Positions 1 through 6,521 of a DNA stretch of 19,417 bases are shown one piece after another. The position numbers and the translations under genes are program-made. How positions within the stretch are numbered: position 1 is the first letter of the stretch; every line of letters starts with the position of its first letter. The notes beneath the pieces are model-generated. The model made no database searches and was not told the DNA's origin. It worked only from the letters and a program-made list of their open reading frames with translations. The stretch is from Anaerolineaceae bacterium (GTDB taxonomy: Bacteria > Chloroflexota > Anaerolineae > Anaerolineales > Anaerolineaceae), in the NCBI GenBank assembly GCA_021107195.1, contig JAIOTF010000251.1:1-19417 (forward strand). Reading direction: 5' to 3'.

Positions 1-1
1 C

Positions 2-571
2 CTTGATCCCCAGAATTCGCTTTTTGTGTGTGGGCGCCTTGTCCTTGGTGATTTGTTGGGGGAATGGTGGCGGGTCGAGGATGGCCTGGCGAAAATGGGT
101 TGATGGCTGGAGGCCAAGTTTGTCCGAACAGACAAGGGCGGGGGACAGGACCGCTTTATCATGGGGTTTGTTACCGCTTCGCTGGGTTTTTGCACGGGCC
201 CCATGGCGATATTGGGCTCAATGCAGGATGGCCTGACAGGCGATTTCAGCTTGCTGGCGATTAAAGCTGTGCTGGACGGTTTTGCTGCTTTGGCTTTCGC
301 TTCCACCCTGGGGGTGGGTGTTATATTCTCATCGCTGATGATCCTGCTCTATCAAGGGACAATTACCTTGCTGGCTTCTCAGGTGCAGGTGCTGGTCACA
401 GACCCGATGATGCTGGAGATGAACGCCGTTGGTGGTGTGATCATCATGGGCATTGCCGTCGGCAGCTTGCTGGAACTGCGCAAGATCCGTATCGGTAGTT
501 TTCTGCCATCCCTGATCGTAGCACCGCTTTTGGTGGCGCTTCTGGGCTGGCTGGAAGTTAGTCTTAACTAA
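2..571 (+). pseudogene. DUF554 (YdfK/YqgA-like) membrane protein, partial, interrupted by in-frame TGA
   Basis: The reading frame is open from the left edge to a TGA at 101-103, then open again in the same frame to the TAA at 569-571. Both parts read as one DUF554 integral membrane protein. Before the stop comes LVLGDLLGEWWRVEDGL, the typical end of the first half. After it comes FVTASLGFCTGPMAILGS, then QDGLTGD and several hydrophobic segments of the second half. The TGA falls in the hydrophilic linker, where family members often carry Gly-Arg-Trp-Leu-Glu, so a CGA-to-TGA change is the simplest explanation (from memory of the family). The N-terminus lies outside the window. DUF554 proteins have no well-established function. 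A restart at ATG 161 is possible (AGGA at 147-150) but would give only about 136 residues lacking the first half. A sequencing or assembly error cannot be excluded. Confidence 0.68.
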
Positions 572-589
572 GGTTTGGCAAAGCTTATA

Positions 590-629
590 AACTCTCCCGC
601 AAGGCTTTAGCCTTGCGGGAGAGTTTTTA
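590..629 (+). terminator. Rho-independent terminator after the DUF554 gene
   Basis: A perfect 16-bp inverted repeat (590-605 with 610-625) has a four-base TTTA loop and is followed by a T run to 628. It lies 19 bases after the DUF554 stop codon. The minus-strand gene ending at 653 converges on it. The T run is weaker in that direction, but the hairpin may serve both transcripts. Confidence 0.9.
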
Positions 630-652
630 TATCTGGGGCCAGCATGTCCGTA

Positions 653-1510
653 TTATTCCGGCTGATACACAAATACGGGATAGGATTCACCAGTCATTTC
701 GAACCCCATTTTTTTGTACAGTGCCTGCGAAGACAGATTGTCCTGCTGCGTGTTGACCGTCAGGTGGCTGGCATTGCTTAATTGAAAGTCATCGATCAGG
801 TCATAGATCAGGGTGGTGCCGATGCCTTGATTTTGGTGATCGGGAGAGACTGCCAGGCGCTCCAGACAGGTGCTGTTATGGGTGGTGGTACTGATTTGAT
901 ACCCTACTACTTCTCCATGACTCTCGGCGATGGTGGCAAAGGCGCTTTGCTGGAACGCCGTGCTTAACGACTCCCACGAAATCTGCCAAAGAGGTTTGAA
1001 TGCCTGACGGTCCAGTTTTAGCACCTGGATCAGGTCGGTGTTGGTCATTTGCCGCAAATGAAATTGCGGGATTTTGGGTTTGGCTGGTTGGTGGTGTGCA
1101 TCCCAAAACAGGATCACGATCCTGTTTTGTTCCTGAAATCGGTTTTTCTTCAAGAGTTCACTGAACCAGTTTGAAAGACCGAGCGCGGCAACCACCGGCT
1201 TGGGGTTGGGCAGCGCCTGGCAGACGTTTTCAGAGAGCAGCGGCCAGGTATTTGCGGGTCTGTTGGGAAAGCGTGTTGCAAACAGGCGTACCCAGGCAAC
1301 CCCTTGCGGTTCAACCGGACAGGCTAATGCGGCAAAGATGTCCTGTGTCTCGCTCTCTAACACCCAGAAGGGCTGCTTTGTCAGCCATTCCGGGATGCTG
1401 CGCCAGCCAGGATGGCGATGCACATATTTTCGAGCTTTAAACAAATCCAGTATACCAGGGCGGTCTTTGACACCGGCAGGATGGGGTTGGGGGACAGCAG
1501 TGGAAACCAT
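653..1510 (-). CDS. GNAT-family N-acetyltransferase with extra N-terminal domain
   Basis: A 285-residue protein that probably transfers an acetyl group from acetyl-CoA to an amine; the substrate is unknown. The C-terminal half (about 150-285) is a GNAT domain. Motif A is at about 217-237 (LERLAVSPDHQNQGIG, with the Q-x-x-G-x-G acetyl-CoA pyrophosphate loop), and the late conserved ALYKKMGF is at 263-270. Residues 1-148 form a second region, rich in Trp and Pro, which I do not recognise; it may be a degenerate GNAT fold, since two-domain GNATs are common. The start is 12 bases after the stop of the TPR gene, so the two are probably co-transcribed with the XRE regulator as the third and last gene of that operon. 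No signal peptide or membrane segment is visible, so it is expected to be cytoplasmic. Confidence 0.85.
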   Translation of the reverse strand: MVSTAVPQPHPAGVKDRPGILDLFKARKYVHRHPGWRSIPEWLTKQPFWVLESETQDIFAALACPVEPQGVAWVRLFATRFPNRPANTWPLLSENVCQALPNPKPVVAALGLSNWFSELLKKNRFQEQNRIVILFWDAHHQPAKPKIPQFHLRQMTNTDLIQVLKLDRQAFKPLWQISWESLSTAFQQSAFATIAESHGEVVGYQISTTTHNSTCLERLAVSPDHQNQGIGTTLIYDLIDDFQLSNASHLTVNTQQDNLSSQALYKKMGFEMTGESYPVFVYQPE

Positions 1511-1522
1511 GACCGCCCGGCT

Positions 1523-2065
1523 CTATTTCATCAAACGTTTTTGGGTGTTGAGGAGCTTTCTCAGCAAGCGTTCTTTTAAGCTGAGCTTGGACTTGTGTTC
1601 AAGGGCTGTGTCCATCGACGCCATGGCCTGGAGCTGTTTTCCAGTGCGCAGTTGCAAGGCAGAGATGCTTTGCAGCACATAGGAGCGCATTTGGCGGTTG
1701 CCTGACTGTTTGAGCAGGTCTGAGGCCTGTTGATAGCGTTCCAGAGCTTCATCCAACCGCCCCTGGGCTTCAATGGCTGCGGCTTGGTTGGCCGCGGCGA
1801 TCGCCTGACGGTTAACATCGCCCGCGTCCTGAAAGATGACGTCCGTGCCTTCCACAACCCGCAAAGCCCCCTCAGCATCGTTCATTTTCAGCAGTGTGAC
1901 AGACAGATTATTGGCCATTTCGGCAGCCATCAATTCGTCGCCCGCTTCCTGATACAGCCGGCCGGCGGTTTCGTACAGGTTCGCCGCATTCGTATAGTCA
2001 TTGGATTCGTATGCTGACGCAGCCTGCTTCGCAAGTTTTTTCGGGGATTGTTTGATATCGTTCAT
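1523..2065 (-). CDS. TPR-repeat protein of unknown function
   Basis: A 180-residue, Ala- and Gln-rich helical protein with tetratricopeptide-like repeats. Visible repeats include the segments around residues 14-47 (AYESNDYTNAANLYETAG), about 50-85 and about 90-125 (AIEAQGRLDEALERYQQA), each with the small-residue and Tyr/Leu spacing typical of TPR helices. It has no catalytic motif and no signal peptide, and it ends in a Lys/Arg-rich tail (ERLLRKLLNTQKRLMK). TPR proteins are usually protein-interaction scaffolds. The start codon lies only four bases after the XRE regulator stop, which suggests translational coupling and a shared role, for example as a partner of that regulator. That role is inference; the partner is unknown. 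Confidence 0.78.
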   Translation of the reverse strand: MNDIKQSPKKLAKQAASAYESNDYTNAANLYETAGRLYQEAGDELMAAEMANNLSVTLLKMNDAEGALRVVEGTDVIFQDAGDVNRQAIAAANQAAAIEAQGRLDEALERYQQASDLLKQSGNRQMRSYVLQSISALQLRTGKQLQAMASMDTALEHKSKLSLKERLLRKLLNTQKRLMK

Positions 2066-2069
2066 TGGG

Positions 2070-2750
2070 TTAGTAGGTGATCTCCAGAAGACCTTCGGCC
2101 ACCATGCGCAACTTCTCGACGGAGAGGGTGCTCAAACGGTGTGCCAGTTCAATATAGGAACGGTTGACCGGTTTGGAAACAAATTCTTTCAGTTCATCCG
2201 GCAGATCGAGGAAACCGCTCAAGGCATCTCGTTCGATGCGCAGTTGACTCGTCGTACTGCTTTGGTCAAAAAGCTGCGACAGGTCAATGTTGAGATTGTT
2301 TGCTAATATTTCCAGATGCGGGATGGGCACTGGCTGCTTTCCCAGTTCATACCTTCCCAACAGACTTTTCTTCAAACCGCTTTTTTCCGCCAGTTCCTTC
2401 AGTGAAAGACCTGTTTCATCCCGTGCCTGGCGCAAGCAGGCCATGATCTCCTGGTTGCGCTCAGCGACAAAGGCTTCAACTTCTGCCGCTTCTTTTTCTT
2501 CAGGTGTTTCAGAAAGGGAGTGATTGCCCCAGAAATGCTCCATAGGCACATTTAAGTATTTGCTCAGTACTTCCAGTTCCGGCAGGGTTGGGGATTGTTC
2601 GCCGCCTTCAAAAGCTTTGAATTGATAACGGGAGACGCCCGTTGCTTCAGCGCAGTCCTTAATACCGCGCCCGGATGCAACACGGGCATCATAGATCAAG
2701 GCGCTTAATTTCTTGGTTCGCAATTGGATGAGAAGATCATTTTTATCCAT
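2070..2750 (-). CDS. XRE-family transcriptional regulator with two HTH domains
   Basis: A 226-residue cytoplasmic DNA-binding protein with two separate Cro/C1-type helix-turn-helix domains. The first is at about 14-73 (GIKDCAEATGVSRYQFKAFE, then LEVLSKYLNVPMEHF). The second is at about 101-162 (LSLKELAEKSGLKKSLLGRYE, then LEILANNLNIDLSQLF). An acidic linker (about 80-98) joins them, and a helical tail (about 170-226) follows, perhaps for oligomerisation. Most XRE proteins carry one such domain; two in one chain could recognise an asymmetric site or act as a pseudo-dimer. It leads the XRE-TPR-GNAT operon. An inverted repeat overlapping the candidate promoter suggests autoregulation, which is inference. 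No protease or metal-sensor domain is present, so it is not an ImmA/IrrE-type pair. Confidence 0.87.
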   Translation of the reverse strand: MDKNDLLIQLRTKKLSALIYDARVASGRGIKDCAEATGVSRYQFKAFEGGEQSPTLPELEVLSKYLNVPMEHFWGNHSLSETPEEKEAAEVEAFVAERNQEIMACLRQARDETGLSLKELAEKSGLKKSLLGRYELGKQPVPIPHLEILANNLNIDLSQLFDQSSTTSQLRIERDALSGFLDLPDELKEFVSKPVNRSYIELAHRLSTLSVEKLRMVAEGLLEITY

Positions 2751-2840
2751 GGCATCTCTTTCATATCTGTTTGCTAAATGACAACAGCATTATCGTGCTT
2801 GAAAACGCAAACTGCTGCGAGGCAGGCTGAAATTTTTCAT

Positions 2841-2849
2841 ATTATAGCA
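2841..2849 (-). promoter_or_regulatory. Extended -10 promoter for the XRE-TPR-GNAT operon
   Basis: On the minus strand the sequence reads TGC-TATAAT, a perfect -10 hexamer with the TGn extension, about 90 bases upstream of the XRE start codon. The -35 region at the usual spacing (GCACTG) is poor, which extended -10 promoters tolerate. It lies between the cpaF stop and the XRE gene, so the regulator operon can be expressed independently of the upstream gene run. Confidence 0.55.
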
Positions 2850-2870
2850 CCAGTCTTATGGTACAGTGCT
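2846..2870. promoter_or_regulatory. Imperfect inverted repeat over the XRE promoter (candidate operator)
   Basis: AGCAC at 2846-2850 and GTGCT at 2866-2870 form inverted arms 15 bases apart, with two further G-T wobble positions if read as RNA. The left arm abuts the -10 hexamer and the right arm covers the -35 position. A repressor bound here would block RNA polymerase. The obvious candidate is the XRE protein itself. The arms are short, so this could be chance. Confidence 0.3.
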
Positions 2871-2879
2871 GTTCTGCAG

Positions 2880-4205
2880 CTAATTACGGCGGTGTCCGCT
2901 GCGGCTGGCAAGGATAGAGCTGATATTGGCTCCAAACACTTCCGGTCCAAGGTTGAAGCCGGAAGCGATCAATCTGGGCATGAACATTGGACGAATCCCG
3001 GTAGGCTTTAATTCTCCGATGACTTTGTCATCTTCTGATATTCCGGTTTGCTCAAAGCGGAAAACCTCGGTCATAATGATCATGTCGCCTTCCATCCCGG
3101 CCACTTCAGTAATGGAGGTTACTTTGCGGCTGCCATCCCGCAAACGGGATTGCTGGACGATCACATCCACCGCTGAGGCGATTTGCTCCCGGATCACTTT
3201 CAAGGGAAGCTCGAGGCCGGACATCAGCGACATGGTTTCCAAACGGGAAATGGCATCGCGCGGGGTGTTCGCATGCAGGGTGGTCAAGGATCCATCGTGG
3301 CCGGTGTTCATCGCTTGCAGCATGTCCAGCGCTTCTCCGCCGCGGCATTCGCCGATCACGATGCGATCGGGGCGCATGCGCAGCGAATTGCGCACCAGAT
3401 CGCGGATAAATACGGCGTTCTTCCCATCCAGATCGGCTGGTTTGGTTTCCATCCTTAGGACATGGTCCTGCTGTAATTGCAGTTCGGCGGCATCCTCGAT
3501 GGTGACGATTCGTTCATCTTCCGGGATAAAGCCGGACAGGATGTTGAGCAGGGTTGTTTTGCCTGAGCCTGTGCCTCCTGAAATGACCAGATTGAGACGG
3601 CTGACGACGCAGGCGCGCAGGAAGTCAGCCATGATCTTGGTGAGCGACCCGAATTCTATCAGTTCGTCAATGCCAAGGCGTTCTTTTTGAAATTTGCGGA
3701 TGGTGATGCCAGGGCCGTCAATGGCAATAGGGCGCACAATAGCATTGACGCGCGAACCATCGGGCAGACGGGCATCCACCATTGGCCGATCGTGGTCAAC
3801 CCGGCGGCCGAGCGGCAGAATGATCCTGTCGATTATTCGCACTACCGCATCTTCATCCTCAAAGGTAACATTGGTTTTGACCAGTTTTCCTTTTCGTTCA
3901 ACATATACGCTTTTGGGGCTATTGACCATGATCTCGCTGATGTCATCATCATCCAGCAGGGGTTGGATTGGGCCATAACCCAGCATTTCATCCAATATAT
4001 CGTGGAAGAGTTGTTCGCGAATGGTATTGGCCAGTTGGAGTTTGGTGCTTTGGTAAGCCAATTGTAGCGTCTGGAGGACAGCTTGTCGTCGTTTCTTTGG
4101 GTCTGGCGGGTTTAACTCCAGCTCGCGGGAAATGATGTTGATAAGATACGTCTTTAGTTTGGCAGTTTCAGGTGATTGAGGACTCGCCGGTCCTGGTATG
4201 GTCAT
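2880..4205 (-). CDS. cpaF: CpaF/TadA-family secretion or pilus assembly ATPase
   Basis: A 441-residue hexameric ATPase of the type II/IV secretion superfamily; family members power Tad (Flp) pilus assembly at the cytoplasmic membrane. From the chosen start, Walker A is at about 210-217 (GGTGSGKT), the Walker B/Glu region at 281-292 (RIVIGECRGGEA), and the His box at about 301-315 (TGHDGSLTTLHANTP). The N-terminal part contains the CpaF signature around YGPIQPLLDDDDISEIMVN. The frame is open to an ATG at 4250, but the ATG at 4203-4205 overlaps the previous stop as ATGA and has AGGAAG about six bases upstream, so I chose it. No TadB, TadC, pilin or prepilin peptidase gene is visible nearby, which is odd for a tad locus. 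It is the last gene of the kinase-regulator run. Confidence 0.92.
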   Translation of the reverse strand: MTIPGPASPQSPETAKLKTYLINIISRELELNPPDPKKRRQAVLQTLQLAYQSTKLQLANTIREQLFHDILDEMLGYGPIQPLLDDDDISEIMVNSPKSVYVERKGKLVKTNVTFEDEDAVVRIIDRIILPLGRRVDHDRPMVDARLPDGSRVNAIVRPIAIDGPGITIRKFQKERLGIDELIEFGSLTKIMADFLRACVVSRLNLVISGGTGSGKTTLLNILSGFIPEDERIVTIEDAAELQLQQDHVLRMETKPADLDGKNAVFIRDLVRNSLRMRPDRIVIGECRGGEALDMLQAMNTGHDGSLTTLHANTPRDAISRLETMSLMSGLELPLKVIREQIASAVDVIVQQSRLRDGSRKVTSITEVAGMEGDMIIMTEVFRFEQTGISEDDKVIGELKPTGIRPMFMPRLIASGFNLGPEVFGANISSILASRSGHRRN

Positions 4206-4504
4206 GCAGCACTTCCTGATTCCACCAATTCGGTTTTGGGAAAGATCCAAACGATTTGAGCGCGGTTAACTGCCAAAAAATCTACTTTGTAAAGAGGCTG
4301 TCCCTGGGCGTTAAGAATGGTCGCATCCGTAATTGCCACAAATGGCTCTCCATTGTCTAATTCATCTTTCAGTCGATTATCAAGCCGAATATGCAGTATT
4401 CCGTGAATAATGGTTTGTGCCGTCGTTTGCATGATGACTTCGGTCGGTTTTTTGCGGACGACATCAGTAAAGATCTTTCCTTTTTCTTCAAATGGAGGAT
4501 ACAT
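4202..4504 (-). CDS. Small conserved-looking protein of unknown function between response regulator and CpaF
   Basis: A 100-residue protein without signal peptide or membrane span. After a charged N-terminus (about 1-20), residues 22-92 alternate hydrophobic and polar positions, as in a small beta-rich domain. It contains GILHIRLDNRLKDELDNGEPF, then VAITDATILNAQGQPL and VDFLAVNRAQIVWIFP. This pattern resembles a Chloroflexota domain of unknown function that I recall as DUF6812; a profile search is needed to confirm that. The gene is locked into the operon: its ATG directly follows the regulator's TAA, it uses GGAG inside the regulator's end, and its TGA overlaps the cpaF start by four bases. 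It is therefore probably made in step with both, perhaps as an adaptor between signalling and the ATPase. That role is inference only. Confidence 0.7.
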   Translation of the reverse strand: MYPPFEEKGKIFTDVVRKKPTEVIMQTTAQTIIHGILHIRLDNRLKDELDNGEPFVAITDATILNAQGQPLYKVDFLAVNRAQIVWIFPKTELVESGSAA

Positions 4505-5215
4505 TTATCCATCTCCTGTTTTCGTTTTTTCTGATGGAGGCATCAAATAACCCAATCCGGCGCGGGTAACGATATGTTTGGGTTCGTGAGGTTCTTCTTC
4601 CAGTTTCTGACGCAGGCGGGCGATGCTCACCCACAGGATTTCTTTATCTTTGCGATATTGCCCCCCCCATATGGCAACCAGCAAATCTTCAGCAGACAGA
4701 ATATGCCCAACATTCTGCGCAAATTGCATTAACAAACGGTATTCGGTTGCAGAAAGATAGATCGGCTTGTTGTCTCGCCAGACTTCGGCACGGGCAAAGT
4801 CGATTTTTAAATCACCATGGATGAAATACCGGTTTTGGGTAACGTTCTCCGAGGATTGTGTCCGACGAAGCACAGCACGCACGCGGGCAACCAGCTCGGT
4901 GGCAGAAAAAGGCTTGACCACATAGTCATCTGCCCCCACATTCAGGCCGCGTACCCGATCCTGTTCTTCCCCTTTGGCGGTCAACATGATGATCGGTACA
5001 TTTGAGAATTGGTGGATGCGTTCGCATGCAGTGATCCCGTCTAATTTGGGCATCATCACATCCATGATGATCAGGTCCGGGTGGCGCACCGAGACCATTT
5101 CCAACGCATCTTCACCATTATTGGCGGTGATCACTTCATACCCTTCTTTTTCAAGATTAACAGTAACCAGATGTCGATAAAGGGGCTCGTCGTCTACGAC
5201 AAGGATTCGCGCCAT
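4505..5215 (-). CDS. OmpR/PhoB-family response regulator
   Basis: A 236-residue two-component response regulator. The receiver domain (about 1-118) has the acidic pair D8/D9, phospho-acceptor D52 (IIMDVMMPKLDG), T79 and K101 (VVKPF). A winged-helix DNA-binding domain follows (about 130-228), with LSATEYRLLMQFAQN and the typical end REILWVSIARLRQKLE-type helix and RAGLGYLM hairpin (here KEILWVSIARLRQKLE). It should be phosphorylated by one or both of the kinases immediately upstream and then act as a transcription factor. The ribosome site is strong (AAAGGAGG about 7-8 bases before ATG). Its TAA touches the ATG of the next gene. The sequence coding WGG in the wing contains a run of eight G, listed separately. 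Confidence 0.96.
   Translation of the reverse strand: MARILVVDDEPLYRHLVTVNLEKEGYEVITANNGEDALEMVSVRHPDLIIMDVMMPKLDGITACERIHQFSNVPIIMLTAKGEEQDRVRGLNVGADDYVVKPFSATELVARVRAVLRRTQSSENVTQNRYFIHGDLKIDFARAEVWRDNKPIYLSATEYRLLMQFAQNVGHILSAEDLLVAIWGGQYRKDKEILWVSIARLRQKLEEEPHEPKHIVTRAGLGYLMPPSEKTKTGDG
4661..4668 (-). repeat. Run of eight G inside the response regulator gene
   Basis: The plus strand has eight consecutive C; in the minus-strand gene this is TGG GGG GGG CAA (Trp-Gly-Gly-Gln) in the winged-helix domain. A one-base slip would shift the frame and remove the last DNA-binding helices and the wing while leaving the receiver intact. The present length keeps the frame open. Such runs can act as phase-variation sites but are also prone to sequencing error. 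Confidence 0.6.
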
Positions 5216-5248
5216 ATTATTTTCCTCCTTTTTTTATGGTTCACCGCT

Positions 5249-6457
5249 TCACTGTTGATTTGGGATGATGGTCTTGAAGGTGGTCCCTTCGCCGACGGTG
5301 GATTTTACAGAGATCATGCCATTATGTGCATTGATGATCTTCTTGCAAATATACAGCCCTAAACCGGAGCCATGAACGCCATTTGAGTTCTCCGGAATGC
5401 GGAAAAAACGTTCGAATAGGCGGCTCAGGTAGATGTCTGGTATGCCAGGCCCATGGTCAGTTAACAGAATGGTGGTTACCTGGTCATCTTGTGACACGGT
5501 GATATCGACAGGAGACCCGGGAGCATACTTGACGGCGTTGCTGAGCAGGTTTTCCAAAACCTGGGAAAGCCGCTTGGGGTCGCCAGTCACAGTGGCGAGT
5601 TTCTCGGGAAAATGAGCTTTGATCTCCAGCCCGGGGTATTCCATGTGCGCCCGGGTGCTGAGATCATTAACTAACGAATCGAAGCGTACAGTTTCAAAGT
5701 CCATTTTGAGCTGGTTGGATTGTGCCCGAGCCGAATCGAGCAGGTTGCTGATCAACTCCTGCATGTTATCGGTTTCATGGTCGATGATTTTAAGGAATTC
5801 CAACTGTGTGTCGTTTTCCCAGTTCGCATCCGGGCGCAACAGCGTGGTGGTATAGCCTTTGATAAACCCCAGTGGACTGTTCAGTTCATGGCTGATGGTG
5901 GATAAAAAGTCTTCCTGAAGTTGCAGCAGTTGTTGGCGGACATTTAAAAGCTCTTTTTCTTTTTGAAAATTTCCCCGCTCAAACAATACGCCGGTCTGTT
6001 GCGCAAAGAATTTTGCCAATTTCAGGTCGCGCTTGTCATAATCCGGCCCGCCGAACCGGATGAGGATTACCGCCCCTAGGAATTCCTGAGCGGAACAGAT
6101 GGGGATGCCCAAAAGGAAAGGACGTTTCAAGCGGTCAGCTTGCGTTGCCTTTGGTTTTTCGAGAATCATTTTCCGCTCAATGAAAAGCTGGTTAGCGAGT
6201 TTTTCTCCCCAATCAATATCTGCCTCAGCCTGCTTGCCGCGCCCCAGGGAACGGGCATAAAGTGCTTCAAAGCTGCTGGTTTCCAGATCAAAGTTATACA
6301 CAACCAGATTATCGAAGATCATGATTGAGTGCAGGTGTTCCGTTGTCTGTATTAATGCCGCGACGGGGTCAACGACCTGATTCATCAGTTCGCTGATCTT
6401 GATCAGACAAAGGTAGTCTTGTTTTGGTGATACTGCCTGAACATGTGGACTGCTCAT
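5249..6457 (-). CDS. GAF-domain sensor histidine kinase (soluble)
   Basis: A 402-residue sensor kinase with no membrane segment. Residues about 10-160 form a GAF-like sensory domain, followed by a short coiled coil (about 163-182). In the HisKA domain the phospho-acceptor is H190, in SHELNSPLGFIKGY; the box has Asn-Ser where Arg-Thr is usual. The ATPase domain (about 290-400) has the N box with N306 (LENLLSNAVKYAP), G1 DHGPGIP at 333-339 and G2 GSGLGL at 362-367. I chose the ATG at 6457 over the one at 6475 because AAGGA lies seven bases before it. It starts 41 bases after the previous kinase and ends 33 bases before the response regulator, its likely phosphorylation partner. What the GAF domain senses cannot be read from sequence. 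Confidence 0.93.
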   Translation of the reverse strand: MSSPHVQAVSPKQDYLCLIKISELMNQVVDPVAALIQTTEHLHSIMIFDNLVVYNFDLETSSFEALYARSLGRGKQAEADIDWGEKLANQLFIERKMILEKPKATQADRLKRPFLLGIPICSAQEFLGAVILIRFGGPDYDKRDLKLAKFFAQQTGVLFERGNFQKEKELLNVRQQLLQLQEDFLSTISHELNSPLGFIKGYTTTLLRPDANWENDTQLEFLKIIDHETDNMQELISNLLDSARAQSNQLKMDFETVRFDSLVNDLSTRAHMEYPGLEIKAHFPEKLATVTGDPKRLSQVLENLLSNAVKYAPGSPVDITVSQDDQVTTILLTDHGPGIPDIYLSRLFERFFRIPENSNGVHGSGLGLYICKKIINAHNGMISVKSTVGEGTTFKTIIPNQQ

Positions 6458-6492
6458 TATTTTTTCCTTTTGCATTAAGAGCCTGTTTATTA

Positions 6493-6521
6493 TTTATATC
6501 AAAAAAATTGTGGCTCATCAA
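6493..6521 (-). promoter_or_regulatory. Candidate internal promoter before the GAF kinase
   Basis: On the minus strand TTGATG (6521-6516) and TATAAA (6498-6493) are separated by exactly 17 bases, matching the sigma-70/SigA consensus at 4 of 6 and 5 of 6. The -35 element lies within the end of the preceding kinase gene, and the predicted start of transcription is about 30 bases before the GAF kinase start codon. It would let the kinase-regulator-cpaF group be expressed apart from the par genes upstream. Confidence 0.42.

Noticed and set aside
2926..3690. Plus-strand 254-residue open frame
   Set aside because: Antisense shadow of cpaF; low-complexity Ser/Arg-rich translation typical of a shadow.
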